From Acidaminococcus sp. (GTDB lineage: Bacteria; Bacillota; Negativicutes; Acidaminococcales; Acidaminococcaceae), in NCBI GenBank assembly GCA_019416065.1, contig DXYB01000007.1:5131-69130 (forward strand): a stretch of DNA of 64,000 nucleotides, read 5' to 3'. Numbering within the stretch: position 1 is the first letter of the stretch; the number at the start of each line of letters is the position of its first letter. The notes below the pieces were generated by a model. It had not been told where the DNA came from, did not search any database, and was given only the letters and a program-made list of their open reading frames with translations. Position numbers and translations under genes: made by a program. Below are positions 35,431 to 44,605 of this stretch, one piece after another.

Positions 35431-37515
35431 TTACCGGAAGTATACGGTCACCGCATCGCCCGCGTGCAGCAATGTTCCCGGTGCCGGATCCTGTTTCCAA
35501 CTGGTCCCGCTGCCCTCTGGCAAGAGAATAAGGCCTCCGCTGGATAGGCAGCGGGCCGTGTCCCGCATGGAAAGGCCTGCCAAATTGGGCAGCGTAACCG
35601 TTCCATCGGTGGCTTTGGCAAGTGCCGGCAATTTCTCATCGTCTTTACTAACGCCCTGTGTTAAGGATTCCACCGTAGGCAGCCCTTTAAAATCAGTGGG
35701 TTGGATCCCTTCTGCGACAAGAATCTGTTGCAAGGTGTCCCGGAAAATCGGAGCAGAGACCTGGGAGCCGTAGAAAGCCCCCTTAGGGGAATCCAGCATA
35801 ATGAGCATGGCATAGCGGGGGGAATCACTGGGTACAAAGCCCACAAAAGAGGCGATATACACCCCTGGAATATATCCGCCCTTGGGAGAGAGTTTTTCTG
35901 CCGTCCCTGTTTTTCCGGCAATTTTATACCCCTTAATCTGGGCAGGCTTACCGCCGCCTTCGGATACTACTTTTTCCATCATGGAGCGCATTTGCGCCGC
36001 CACCTCAGGGGTAATCACCCGGCGAACCTCTTCTTTTTTGCCCTGCTGGAGAATCTGTCCGGTGGGGGAAACCACCTGTTTGACAATATAGGGTTTGAGT
36101 AGGACACCGCCGTTAGCGATAGCGCAGATGGCCCGCAACATTTGCAGCGGGGTTACGGCAATGCCCTGTCCGATGCCCATGGTGGCTACGTCGCTGGGAA
36201 CCATATCCTTGGGATCATATAAAATGCCCGTCTGTTCGCCGGGCACATCGCTACCGGTAACAGCGCCAAAGCCAAACTTCTTGGCGTATTCCGTTTCTTT
36301 CTCACCGCCTAGTTTTAATCCCAAATCCGCCATACCGGTATTTAAGGAAAACTTAATCACATCGGTAAAGGTTACGTGTCCCATTCCTTTACCGTCCCAA
36401 TTGCGGATGCGGCGGCCGCCCACATCAATGGAGCCCTTGTCATCAAAGGGTGTATCCGGCGTAATCAGACCTTCCATAAGGCCCGCCGACCCCATAATGG
36501 GTTTAAACACGGAACCCGGTTCATAGACAATCCCCACACCCCGGTTGATGTAGGTAGAGGCCGGGCTTTTCCCAAATTGATTGGGGTCAAAGGTAGGACG
36601 GCTGGCCATGCCCAGGATTTCTCCCGTATTGGGATCCATCAGGATGGCTGCTGCACTGGCGGCATGGGTCTTTTGGATGGCCTCGTCCAGGCTCCGTTCC
36701 AAAATAAACTGCATTCTGGCATCCAGGGTGAGTTGTACCGTATTCATCCGCCGGGCGATAAATTGGTTAAACTGGCTTTGGGCCACCTGGTTTCCTTTAG
36801 CGTCAAAAAAGCTGTTGGATTTTTGGTCCTGCCCTCTCAATAAGGTATCCATGGAGGCTTCCACGCCTTCCAAGCCCTTGTCATCGGTGCCTACAAAACC
36901 CAGGACTTGGGCCGCCAATTGGTTCTGTGTGTAAAACCGCTTGCTTTCTTCTTTAAAGTGGAAGCCGTTTAATTTTTCTTCTTTTAAAAGCGCCGCTACC
37001 TGATCGGCCACACGGGGATCCAGGGTCCGTTTGACCCAGACAAAGCGCCGTCCTGGATCATTAAACTCTTGGTAGAGTTCCTGGGCATCCAGTCCCAATA
37101 GCGGTGCCAGTTTATTGGCTGCCACTTCTTTGGGGTCCCGCAGGGGCATTTTCCCGTCCGGCCAACGATCCGGGTTATCCACCAGTTCCTGGGGATCCAC
37201 ATACAAGGATTTACTGATCATGCTTACGGCCAGCTCTTCCCCGTTCCGATCCACAATGCTACCTCGGGGGACAATTTCCACCTGCTCCCCACTGATCTGG
37301 TTCAGCGCTTCCCGGGCATACCCGCTACCCCGAACGATCTGGATCCAAAACAGGCGCCCCACTACAAGGGCTGCAATGGCAAGCACGCAGAATCCCAGGC
37401 TGCGAAACCGGCGTTGCCCCCGCTCCACAGGGGAGGGGGACATGCGAATGACCTTGGGGTCCGGCGGCCTTTTCTTCCTGCCAGGGAGCGCAACACGAAA
37501 TTTTGGTAATTTCAT
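35431..37515 (-). CDS. ftsI: Class B penicillin-binding protein (FtsI/SpoVD type) with PASTA domain
   Basis: 694 residues. A short basic cytoplasmic tail, one membrane helix (about 40-60) and a pedestal domain (VPRGSIVDRNG) are followed by the transpeptidase domain. Active-site motifs are in order: SVFK (Ser nucleophile), SLN and KTGT. A C-terminal PASTA repeat follows (TLPNLAGLSMRD to the end). It crosslinks septal peptidoglycan. It starts the base after the ftsW stop, so the two are coupled, as expected for the FtsW-FtsI pair. Confidence 0.94.
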   Translation of the reverse strand: MKLPKFRVALPGRKKRPPDPKVIRMSPSPVERGQRRFRSLGFCVLAIAALVVGRLFWIQIVRGSGYAREALNQISGEQVEIVPRGSIVDRNGEELAVSMISKSLYVDPQELVDNPDRWPDGKMPLRDPKEVAANKLAPLLGLDAQELYQEFNDPGRRFVWVKRTLDPRVADQVAALLKEEKLNGFHFKEESKRFYTQNQLAAQVLGFVGTDDKGLEGVEASMDTLLRGQDQKSNSFFDAKGNQVAQSQFNQFIARRMNTVQLTLDARMQFILERSLDEAIQKTHAASAAAILMDPNTGEILGMASRPTFDPNQFGKSPASTYINRGVGIVYEPGSVFKPIMGSAGLMEGLITPDTPFDDKGSIDVGGRRIRNWDGKGMGHVTFTDVIKFSLNTGMADLGLKLGGEKETEYAKKFGFGAVTGSDVPGEQTGILYDPKDMVPSDVATMGIGQGIAVTPLQMLRAICAIANGGVLLKPYIVKQVVSPTGQILQQGKKEEVRRVITPEVAAQMRSMMEKVVSEGGGKPAQIKGYKIAGKTGTAEKLSPKGGYIPGVYIASFVGFVPSDSPRYAMLIMLDSPKGAFYGSQVSAPIFRDTLQQILVAEGIQPTDFKGLPTVESLTQGVSKDDEKLPALAKATDGTVTLPNLAGLSMRDTARCLSSGGLILLPEGSGTSWKQDPAPGTLLHAGDAVTVYFR

Positions 37516-38712
37516 TTATCTACGCCTCCCAAATTGTCGCCGGGCACTCTCTTCTGCCAGAGTCGTATGGAGCTGTTCCTTTTTCTCCCGCAGGCATTCC
37601 TGGTTGTACACGGAAAAAACCAGCCCCATGGCCATCAGTGTCGCCATCAGGGACGTACCACCGTAACTGATAAAGGATAGTGGTACCCCGATGACCGGCA
37701 GAACCCCACAAACCATGGCCATATTGGCAATGGCCTGTCCCACGATAAGAAAATTCGCCCCGGTCACCAGCAGAAATCCACTGCAGTCCCGGGTATTTTG
37801 TGCGATGCGCACCAGGGCCGCCGCCATAAGCAGAAAGACACCCAGAAGGAACAAGGCCCCTAGAAAGCCCCACTCCTGGCAAAACACCGCAAAAGCAAAA
37901 TCCGTGTGGGCTTCCGGCAAAAAGAAAAATTTGCTGGGCCCCATCCCCATACCAAAGGGATTGCCAAAGAGACCGCCGCTGCCGATGGCTACAAAAGACT
38001 GCACCGCTTGGTAGCCATTGCCCTGGGGATCGCTTTCCGGATGAAACCAAATCAAAATCCGGTTCATCCGGTAGGGGGACATGCGAATGGCAGCCGCTAC
38101 CCCTGCCACCAGCACCGTCACGGCCAAAACCACATGGCTCTTTTTGAAGCTAAGGCCGGCGACCCGGTAGAGTACGGCCATAAGAGCCAGAATAATGGCG
38201 GCCGTGCCCATGTCCGGCTGCTTTAGCACCAGAAATGCCAAAAGGGCGGCAGCCCAAAAGGCCGTCCCGCTTTGGGGTTTAAACAAGGAGATGGGCATTT
38301 TTTTCTCCATCCGGGGCCCTAAATAGGCGGCTCCTAATAGAATCACCCCTAGTTTTACAAATTCCGAAGGCTGAAAGGACACCGGTCCCAGGCTGATCCA
38401 GCGCTGGGCGCCTTTGGTAGCCTTACCGAAAGCATCCACATACAGTAGCATCAGAAAAAAAGCCACAAAGGCCGGCTTTGCTGCCACAAATAGCCGGTGG
38501 TAATCACTTTTCCCTAAAAGCCACATAATTACCAGGCCCGCAATCCCGTAAATCCCGTAGCGGATCAAGTAGTAGTACCCATTTCCGAACATATCTTTAG
38601 CTGCCACAAAGCTGGCGCTGAAAATATTCACTGCGCCTACTACCATTAAAAAACATACCAGGGATAGCAGTGCGTCCCTGGGATTGTCCCAAATCAAAAA
38701 TCGTCTATTCAT
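37516..38712 (-). CDS. ftsW: FtsW/RodA/SpoVE-family peptidoglycan glycosyltransferase
   Basis: 398 residues and about ten membrane helices with SEDS motifs: WISLGPVSFQPSEFVKLG, KQPDMGTA and GVLPVIGVPLSFISYGG. It polymerises glycan strands from lipid II together with a class B PBP. The PBP encoded next (FtsI type) argues for the divisome form. GAAGG precedes the ATG. It follows trmB by 12 bases. Confidence 0.94.
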   Translation of the reverse strand: MNRRFLIWDNPRDALLSLVCFLMVVGAVNIFSASFVAAKDMFGNGYYYLIRYGIYGIAGLVIMWLLGKSDYHRLFVAAKPAFVAFFLMLLYVDAFGKATKGAQRWISLGPVSFQPSEFVKLGVILLGAAYLGPRMEKKMPISLFKPQSGTAFWAAALLAFLVLKQPDMGTAAIILALMAVLYRVAGLSFKKSHVVLAVTVLVAGVAAAIRMSPYRMNRILIWFHPESDPQGNGYQAVQSFVAIGSGGLFGNPFGMGMGPSKFFFLPEAHTDFAFAVFCQEWGFLGALFLLGVFLLMAAALVRIAQNTRDCSGFLLVTGANFLIVGQAIANMAMVCGVLPVIGVPLSFISYGGTSLMATLMAMGLVFSVYNQECLREKKEQLHTTLAEESARRQFGRRR

Positions 38713-38724
38713 GCCGCTGCCTTC

Positions 38725-39366
38725 TTAAAATACCACTTCACAGAAATTAATGGTTTTGCCCCGACCACTGAATTTTTCCTCATATTCCGTCTGGGCCTCG
38801 TTCAAAATATCCGTGTGATGAAGATCCGTGGTGAGGGTCAGAATAGGGAGACCAAAGGCCTTAAACTCTTCTACGGAAAAAGCAAATAAAGCATCATTAT
38901 CGGTTTTAAACCGGAGATGTCCGCCCGGTTTCAGAATCTCTTTGTATTCTTCCAAAAAGGGCCGGGACGTGAGCCGCCGCTTGGCATGGCGTTTTTTAGG
39001 CCAAGGATCACTGAAATTCAGGTAGATACGATCCACTTCTCCGGGAGCAAACCAGTCCAGCAAGTGAGCTGCATCGGCGTGTAGAATCCGTGCATTGGGG
39101 AGCGCTTCCTCCCTGATTTTTTTTGCTCCATAATAGCAAACATCCCGTTGGGTTTCCAGGCCCAAAAATCCCAGTTCCGGATGCAGCTGCCCCATCCGTG
39201 CCAAAAACTGGCCTTTGCCGCAACCGATTTCCAGTTGCACCGGGCGATGCCCCAATACGGTATCGGCCCAGCAGCCTTTATAAGCTGCCAGGTCGTCTTC
39301 CAAAAGCTCTTTCCCAGTATAGTCTTCCAGCGCCTGGGCAATCCAGGGCTTTTTTCGTAACCGCAT
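38725..39366 (-). CDS. trmB: tRNA (guanine-46-N7)-methyltransferase
   Basis: 213 residues. SAM motif LEIGCGKGQFL (about 45-55) and the TrmB signature NFSDPWPKKRHAKRRL (about 117-132) are clear. It methylates G46 of the tRNA variable loop. GGAG precedes the ATG. It lies between the AAA+ regulator and ftsW in a same-strand run. Confidence 0.97.
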   Translation of the reverse strand: MRLRKKPWIAQALEDYTGKELLEDDLAAYKGCWADTVLGHRPVQLEIGCGKGQFLARMGQLHPELGFLGLETQRDVCYYGAKKIREEALPNARILHADAAHLLDWFAPGEVDRIYLNFSDPWPKKRHAKRRLTSRPFLEEYKEILKPGGHLRFKTDNDALFAFSVEEFKAFGLPILTLTTDLHHTDILNEAQTEYEEKFSGRGKTINFCEVVF

Positions 39367-39386
39367 GTTGTTCTCCTAAAAGGCCC

Positions 39387-41273
39387 TTATTTATCTTGGT
39401 TGGGGCCCAGTTCAAATTTTTTCAGATACCGATACAAGGTTACCCGGCTCACGTCCAGCATCAATGCTAATTTACTGATATTGCCGCCTGCTTGTTTCCA
39501 GGCTGCCACAAAGGCATCTTTATCATGCTTCCAGGATTTTTCAATCCGGCGTTCCCCGGGCAATTTAATGTGAGTGGCTTCAATCACACTGCCCGCCGTA
39601 TGGAAGAACGCCTGCTCAATCACGCCCTGGAGCTGCTTAATATTCCCGGGCCACTGGCAGGAATTGAGTAGCTGCAGGGCTTCCTTAGACAGGGTTTTGC
39701 CAGGCATATTATGCCGAGCCGCCATTTCTGTGAGAATATGGTTGGCGATGATTTCCACATCTTCTTCCCGTTCCCTAAGGGGTGGTACCCGGATCACCGT
39801 ACCGATCACCAATTCATACAGGCTGCGGGAGAATAACCCCTTATCCGTTAGCCGTTTCAAATTGGAATCGCAGGCCGCAATAATCCGCACATTAAATTTG
39901 CGACGGGTTCCGGTTTCCCGGTTCAGCACCCCGTTGCGCAAGGCATCGGCCAGTACGTCTTCCAGACGGGTGGGGAATTTTTCAATTTCATCCAAAAACA
40001 GCGTGCCTCCGTTGGCCAGCTCCAGGTTGCCAGCCGTGATATGCCCGGCCCCATCATCTGTGCCAAAAAATTCCGCTTCCAGTTCTGCTTCCGGCCCTTC
40101 GTGTCCCCGCACCGTAATCAGCGGAGCCGCTGCCCGGGGGCTGGCCTGATGAATTCCGTGAGCCAGGCGCTGTTTACCAGTACCCGGTTCCCCCTGCAAG
40201 AGCAGGTTGTTGTCGCCCCGGGCCACCCTGGCGGCTTTATGCTGCAAGGCCAAAAATTCGCTGGAGTTACCCACCATGCTGTACAGGCTGTAGCGGGAGC
40301 TATACCCTGTAGCATGGGCAATGGTGGTTTTCAAATCTTCAATAGACATGGTGACAATGAGAGCGCTGTCAATCCGGCCGCCGATTTTTACCGGCAGTAC
40401 GCTAGTCACGTCTTCATAGGTCCGATCCTGGGTAATCCAGGTAATTTCCTTCCGCAGGGTCGGTTTGCCGTTAAATGCCTTTTGGATGGGAATATGGGCA
40501 TAGTTCAAGAAGATATCTTCCAGGCGTTTTTTCCCGTCCATCCGTTTTTTCCCGTTGTTGTTGCAATAGTTCAAAGACCCGTCCCGGTTCACCCAGAAAA
40601 CAGATGCAGGAATATCCTCGGCCAGAAGGCTGCAGGCCTTCCAGTATTCTTCCATGGTAAGGAACTGTTCCACAGAATATTTCATGGTCATCAACAGACT
40701 CAAGAGAATGTCATAGGGGAGTTCATTTTGGTCCAGGCTGAAAATAGACAGGATATAGCGGGTTTGGCCGCCCACATCAATAGGAGCGGAGCAGGCGTCT
40801 CCGGAATGGCTTTCCCGGATCCACATTTCCGGTCCGAACATCAAAAAGGGTACATCGTGGGATCTGGCCACACAAATGCTGGAGGTGCCCACGTCTTCTT
40901 CCAAAACCCGCATCCCCTGAATATCCTCAATACTGCGTTGGAAAAAGGGCAGGGCATAATTTTTCAGCACGTATCCTTCACTGTCCACCAGCAACATGCT
41001 GAGATTGTGGGTATTGAAATATTGCTTGTTCTGTTCAAACAGGCCATCCACATAGGTCACTACGTCCTCATGGTTTTCCAGTTTACGGGCCAGTTCACTT
41101 TTGGTGAGCCGAGGGCCATTCGCGGGCATTGTTTCATGCTCCAGTTTTCTGGCTTCACAGCGGCGCCAGGATTCCGCTACCCAGGGATGAACATTGGGGT
41201 CCACAATGCCCTCGTCAATAAATTTATTGTAATAACTAATGAGTTTTTCCTTGTTCCGCCGTTCTCTAATCAT
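39387..41273 (-). CDS. AcoR-like AAA+ transcriptional regulator with degenerate sigma-54 motifs
   Basis: 628 residues. An N-terminal GAF-type sensor covers about 60-200, a PAS-like segment about 215-310, an AAA+ domain about 330-560 and a Fis-type helix-turn-helix the last 40 residues (NISKLALMLDVSRVTLYRYL). The AAA+ core is unusual. Walker A reads GEPGTGKQ, with Gln for the Ser/Thr that binds Mg-ATP. The GAFTGA loop that touches sigma-54 is replaced by FFGTDDGAGHITAG (about 402-415). Walker B (GGTLFLDE) is intact. It may work as a classical regulator, as TyrR does, rather than as a sigma-54 activator. The target is unknown. Confidence 0.85.
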   Translation of the reverse strand: MIRERRNKEKLISYYNKFIDEGIVDPNVHPWVAESWRRCEARKLEHETMPANGPRLTKSELARKLENHEDVVTYVDGLFEQNKQYFNTHNLSMLLVDSEGYVLKNYALPFFQRSIEDIQGMRVLEEDVGTSSICVARSHDVPFLMFGPEMWIRESHSGDACSAPIDVGGQTRYILSIFSLDQNELPYDILLSLLMTMKYSVEQFLTMEEYWKACSLLAEDIPASVFWVNRDGSLNYCNNNGKKRMDGKKRLEDIFLNYAHIPIQKAFNGKPTLRKEITWITQDRTYEDVTSVLPVKIGGRIDSALIVTMSIEDLKTTIAHATGYSSRYSLYSMVGNSSEFLALQHKAARVARGDNNLLLQGEPGTGKQRLAHGIHQASPRAAAPLITVRGHEGPEAELEAEFFGTDDGAGHITAGNLELANGGTLFLDEIEKFPTRLEDVLADALRNGVLNRETGTRRKFNVRIIAACDSNLKRLTDKGLFSRSLYELVIGTVIRVPPLREREEDVEIIANHILTEMAARHNMPGKTLSKEALQLLNSCQWPGNIKQLQGVIEQAFFHTAGSVIEATHIKLPGERRIEKSWKHDKDAFVAAWKQAGGNISKLALMLDVSRVTLYRYLKKFELGPNQDK

Positions 41274-41316
41274 CCTTGTTCTCCCTTCCGCCGGGTCTTA
41301 TGTACCCTATTCCTCA

Positions 41317-42015
41317 TCATTTTTTATTTTTTCCGTGCTCAGGCACCAGGATGCGTTTGGCGCCAAAGTAACGGGTCTTCCAATATTCTTCCTGCAGGCT
41401 GCACAGCTGTACCCCCCGGGAGGTAGTGGCATTCCAGAACATGCCATTGCCTGCATAAATGCCCACGTGAGACGCCCCGGATTCATAGGTGCTGAAAAAA
41501 ACCAGATCACCGGGTTTTAGTTGCCGCTGTGTCACAAAAAGGCCCTGGTTATACTGCAGGTCCGCAGACCTGGGGAGACTTGCCTTGTGTTTTTTAAAGA
41601 CGTACTGCACATAGCCGGAACAGTCAAAGCCGTGGGCGGTGGTCCCTCCAAATTGGTAGGGCACGCCTTTGTAGCGGGAAGCCGTTTTCACCACGTCCGT
41701 CCCTTTCACGCCATGAATGCCTTCTTTTTCAAAGGCCAGTTCCATGATCCGGCGGTAGGTGGATTCATCCACCATTCCTGTAGCCCTAAGGTGATTCTGC
41801 TTTTGAAAATCCCGGACTTGGTCGGCCAGGGCTTTAGTGTATTTCCCGCTGGTCGGGGTTTTTACCCCCAGGGCATTCAATTTCAGCTGTACGGTTTTTA
41901 CTTTCCAGCCCTTGCTGCCCACTTTTAACAGTGCTGCTTTTTTCGCAGCTAGTGCCGGCACTGGCAAGAGCTGCAAAACAAGCAGCAGGATTGCTGCCAC
42001 TTTTCGAAGGTCCAT
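41317..42015 (-). CDS. NlpC/P60 (C40) cell-wall peptidase with peptidoglycan-binding domain
   Basis: 232 residues: signal peptide (Leu-rich core, cleavage after ALA near residue 23), a PG_binding_1 domain (about 30-85) and a C-terminal NlpC/P60 domain. The catalytic Cys is in DCSGY, the His in ASHVGIY and the third residue in the WNATTS segment. It cleaves D-Glu-diaminopimelate bonds in peptidoglycan outside the inner membrane. The start at 42015 lies 6 bases after GAGGTGC. Confidence 0.93.
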   Translation of the reverse strand: MDLRKVAAILLLVLQLLPVPALAAKKAALLKVGSKGWKVKTVQLKLNALGVKTPTSGKYTKALADQVRDFQKQNHLRATGMVDESTYRRIMELAFEKEGIHGVKGTDVVKTASRYKGVPYQFGGTTAHGFDCSGYVQYVFKKHKASLPRSADLQYNQGLFVTQRQLKPGDLVFFSTYESGASHVGIYAGNGMFWNATTSRGVQLCSLQEEYWKTRYFGAKRILVPEHGKNKK

Positions 42016-42050
42016 ACGATGCACCTCTTTTCCCGTTTATGCGGTCATTT

Positions 42051-42959
42051 CTAATACTCCATATTGGTGTACACTTCCCAATCCGTCAGCTGGGAAAGCG
42101 CCGGGATGACCGCTTTCAATTCCTGGAGCAACCGGGGTTTGTCTTCCGGCAAGGTGCCCCGGAGATTGATGTAGTTGGAAATATGGTTGCTGCGAAAAAT
42201 CGTATGCCGCTCGGGAGGTATCTCCGTGTGCTCCAGGAACGTATAGGTTTCCTGAGCCAGTTCTGCCGGACTCAGCAGCGTAAACTCTCCCGCTTCATAC
42301 TGCTGCAGCATCTCTGTTCCCTTGTAGAGCCGCAAGGTGAGGATGCTGAGCATATGTGGCGCTATGGCGGACACTGCCCGTCCTGAAAGGACAGCATGTT
42401 GTTCGCTGCCTGCTTGTCCCCCCAGACCCGCAATCACCATCACCGACAGCTTCATACCAGCTGCAATTGCTTTCTGCCCGGCCGTAATGGACTCTTCCGC
42501 AGTAACCCCTTTCTTGATTTTCTGCAGAAGTGCCGTATCCCCGGTTTCCAGTCCTAAATATAAAAGCTTTAATCCTGCCTCCCGGAGTGCTGCAAGGTCC
42601 TCCGGGCTTTTGCGCAGAATATCCAGGGCGCTGGCATAACTGGTCACCCGTTGGAGCTTAGGAAATGTCTGGTACAGCGTATGTAAAATCGATAGCAGCT
42701 TTTCCGTAGATAGAACCAGGGCATCCCCGTCCGCCAGGAAAATCCGCCGCACCTGATCCCGGTAGTACTGAGCAGCCATGCCGATTTGCCGAGAGATCTC
42801 TGCCTCGCCGCAGACTGTAAAGGGCACATCCTTATACATGGCGCAAAACGTGCACTGGTTATGGGCGCAGCCCCTGGTCACCCGCAGGATAAAGCTATTA
42901 GCTTCGCTGGGCGGTCGGAATACCGGCGTGTCGTAATCATCAAAGTACAACCCAAACAT
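42051..42959 (-). CDS. Radical SAM protein, unknown substrate
   Basis: 302 residues. The 4Fe-4S cluster motif CAHNQCTFC (about 24-32) and a TIM-barrel core (FLADGDALVL, YLGLETGD) are Elp3/HemN-superfamily features. No extra cluster motif or B12 domain is visible. Pathway unknown; relatives are annotated only as radical SAM proteins. The start at 42959 follows GGAGG and matches the N-terminal strand; the longer frame is rejected. Confidence 0.85.
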   Translation of the reverse strand: MFGLYFDDYDTPVFRPPSEANSFILRVTRGCAHNQCTFCAMYKDVPFTVCGEAEISRQIGMAAQYYRDQVRRIFLADGDALVLSTEKLLSILHTLYQTFPKLQRVTSYASALDILRKSPEDLAALREAGLKLLYLGLETGDTALLQKIKKGVTAEESITAGQKAIAAGMKLSVMVIAGLGGQAGSEQHAVLSGRAVSAIAPHMLSILTLRLYKGTEMLQQYEAGEFTLLSPAELAQETYTFLEHTEIPPERHTIFRSNHISNYINLRGTLPEDKPRLLQELKAVIPALSQLTDWEVYTNMEY

Positions 42960-43139
42960 ATAAAACGTCCTCCACTGGTAGTAAGTTTCTTCCAATATAT
43001 AAACAGCATTTTCTTAACATTCTCTCAATTTTTTTGCTGTACAGATTTTTCTTGTCCATGTCCATTATTATAAACTATTTTACAATATTGTGCATTAGCT
43101 TTTGTAAACTTTTTGGAAAGAAACTTACCGCCGGCCCCC

Positions 43140-43168
43140 TTGTATTTTGTGATTTAACAATATATAAT
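43140..43168 (+). promoter_or_regulatory. Promoter of the rnf operon
   Basis: TTGTAT (43140-43145), 17-base spacer, TATAAT (43163-43168), about 35 bases before the rnfC start. No terminator-like hairpin is seen in the leader. Confidence 0.7.
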
Positions 43169-43211
43169 TTTTAGGTGAAGTTGACATAAAGAAAGGTTAG
43201 AGGTGAACTGA

Positions 43212-44579
43212 ATGTCTGCACAAGAAGCAAGTTTTTTGGGTGGTGTGGCAGTACCGCCCAGTAAGTCCTTGACTGAAAAGTTGCCCATCGAAAGATGCCC
43301 GGCACCGGACACCGTGTACATTCCCCTCTCCCAGCATATCGGGGCCCCGGCCAAGCCAGTGGTCAAACCGGGAGACGAGGTAACGTTGGGACAGGTAATC
43401 GGCGAGGCAGGCGGCTTTGTCAGCACCAACATTCATGCCAGCGTCAGCGGCAAAGTGCTGCGCATCGAAAACCGCTATATGCCCCAGGGCATGCTGGCCC
43501 AATGCGTAGTCATTAAAAATGACGGGAAAGATACGTTGTGCGAGGATATCAAACCTCGGGATGAAAAGGACATCACGCCCGATCTGATCCGTCAGGTACT
43601 TCGTGACAAAGGGCTGGCCGGTCTGGGGGGCGCTACCTTCCCCACCGCGGTAAAATATGCGCCGGTAAAAGAAGGGCATCGTCCCATTGATACGATTTTG
43701 CTCAACGGAATTGAGTGTGAACCCTTTGTTACAGCGGACCACAGAACCCTGTTGGAATACTCCGATGAAATCCTGCAAGGCTTAAAGTACTTCATGCTGG
43801 CTTCCGGAGCTAAGCAGGGCATTATCGGGATCGAGGACAATAAGCCCGATGCCATCGCCCTGATGCAGGAAAAAGTAAAGGACGAACCCAATATCACGGT
43901 TTGCGTCTGTGCGGAAAAATATCCGCAAGGGTCTGAAAAACACCTGATTTATGCAGCAACCGGACGGACGGTGCCCGATCGTGGCCTGCCTGCCGACGTG
44001 GGTGTCATTGTGGACAACGTCAGCACGGCGGTAGCAGCTTGCCGCGCCATCAAGAACAATATCCCGCTGTATGAACGCGTCACCACCTTTAGCGGCGACG
44101 GCATTAAAAAACCTGGGAACTATATTGTCCGTCTGGGCACCCTGTACAAGGATGTGGTGGATTCCGTGTGCGGCGGCCTGGAAGGCGACCCCGGCAAAAT
44201 CATCTCTGGTGGTATGATGATGGGATTTGCCAGCAACTCGCTGGATTACCCGGTCTGCAAATGGTCCGGTGGTATTTTGATTTTTAACACGCAGTCTCCC
44301 TTCGCGGTGTATCATCCGGAAGAGCATTGTGTACACTGCGCCCGTTGCGTAGATGCCTGCCCCATGCGGCTGGAACCTACGGAAATCGTGGCGGCGGTCA
44401 AGAAACAGGATTGGGAAGGTGCGGAGGAGTTTTATGCTCACGCCTGCATTGAATGCGGATCCTGTGCTTTTGTCTGCCCGGCACATATTCCCCTGGTGCA
44501 GTATATCAAAATGGGAAAACAGTTTATCAGAGGAAAAGGTGACGGTGGTCACAACCCCTTCTATAAGCTGGACAAATAA
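43212..44579 (+). CDS. rnfC: Rnf complex subunit C (NADH/Fe-S subunit)
   Basis: 455 residues. An N-terminal barrel-sandwich (lipoyl-like) domain, the NADH/FMN-binding Rossmann-like domain (GLGGATFPTAVK, ILLNGIECEPF) and two 4Fe-4S motifs near the C-terminus (CVHCARCVDACP and CIECGSCAFVCP). It exchanges electrons with NAD at the cytoplasmic face. First gene of rnfCDGEAB; Rnf couples ferredoxin-NAD electron flow to Na+ or H+ pumping. Confidence 0.97.
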   Translation: MSAQEASFLGGVAVPPSKSLTEKLPIERCPAPDTVYIPLSQHIGAPAKPVVKPGDEVTLGQVIGEAGGFVSTNIHASVSGKVLRIENRYMPQGMLAQCVVIKNDGKDTLCEDIKPRDEKDITPDLIRQVLRDKGLAGLGGATFPTAVKYAPVKEGHRPIDTILLNGIECEPFVTADHRTLLEYSDEILQGLKYFMLASGAKQGIIGIEDNKPDAIALMQEKVKDEPNITVCVCAEKYPQGSEKHLIYAATGRTVPDRGLPADVGVIVDNVSTAVAACRAIKNNIPLYERVTTFSGDGIKKPGNYIVRLGTLYKDVVDSVCGGLEGDPGKIISGGMMMGFASNSLDYPVCKWSGGILIFNTQSPFAVYHPEEHCVHCARCVDACPMRLEPTEIVAAVKKQDWEGAEEFYAHACIECGSCAFVCPAHIPLVQYIKMGKQFIRGKGDGGHNPFYKLDK

Positions 44580-44605
44580 TTACGCGAAAGGACTGGATGT
44601 AAATT

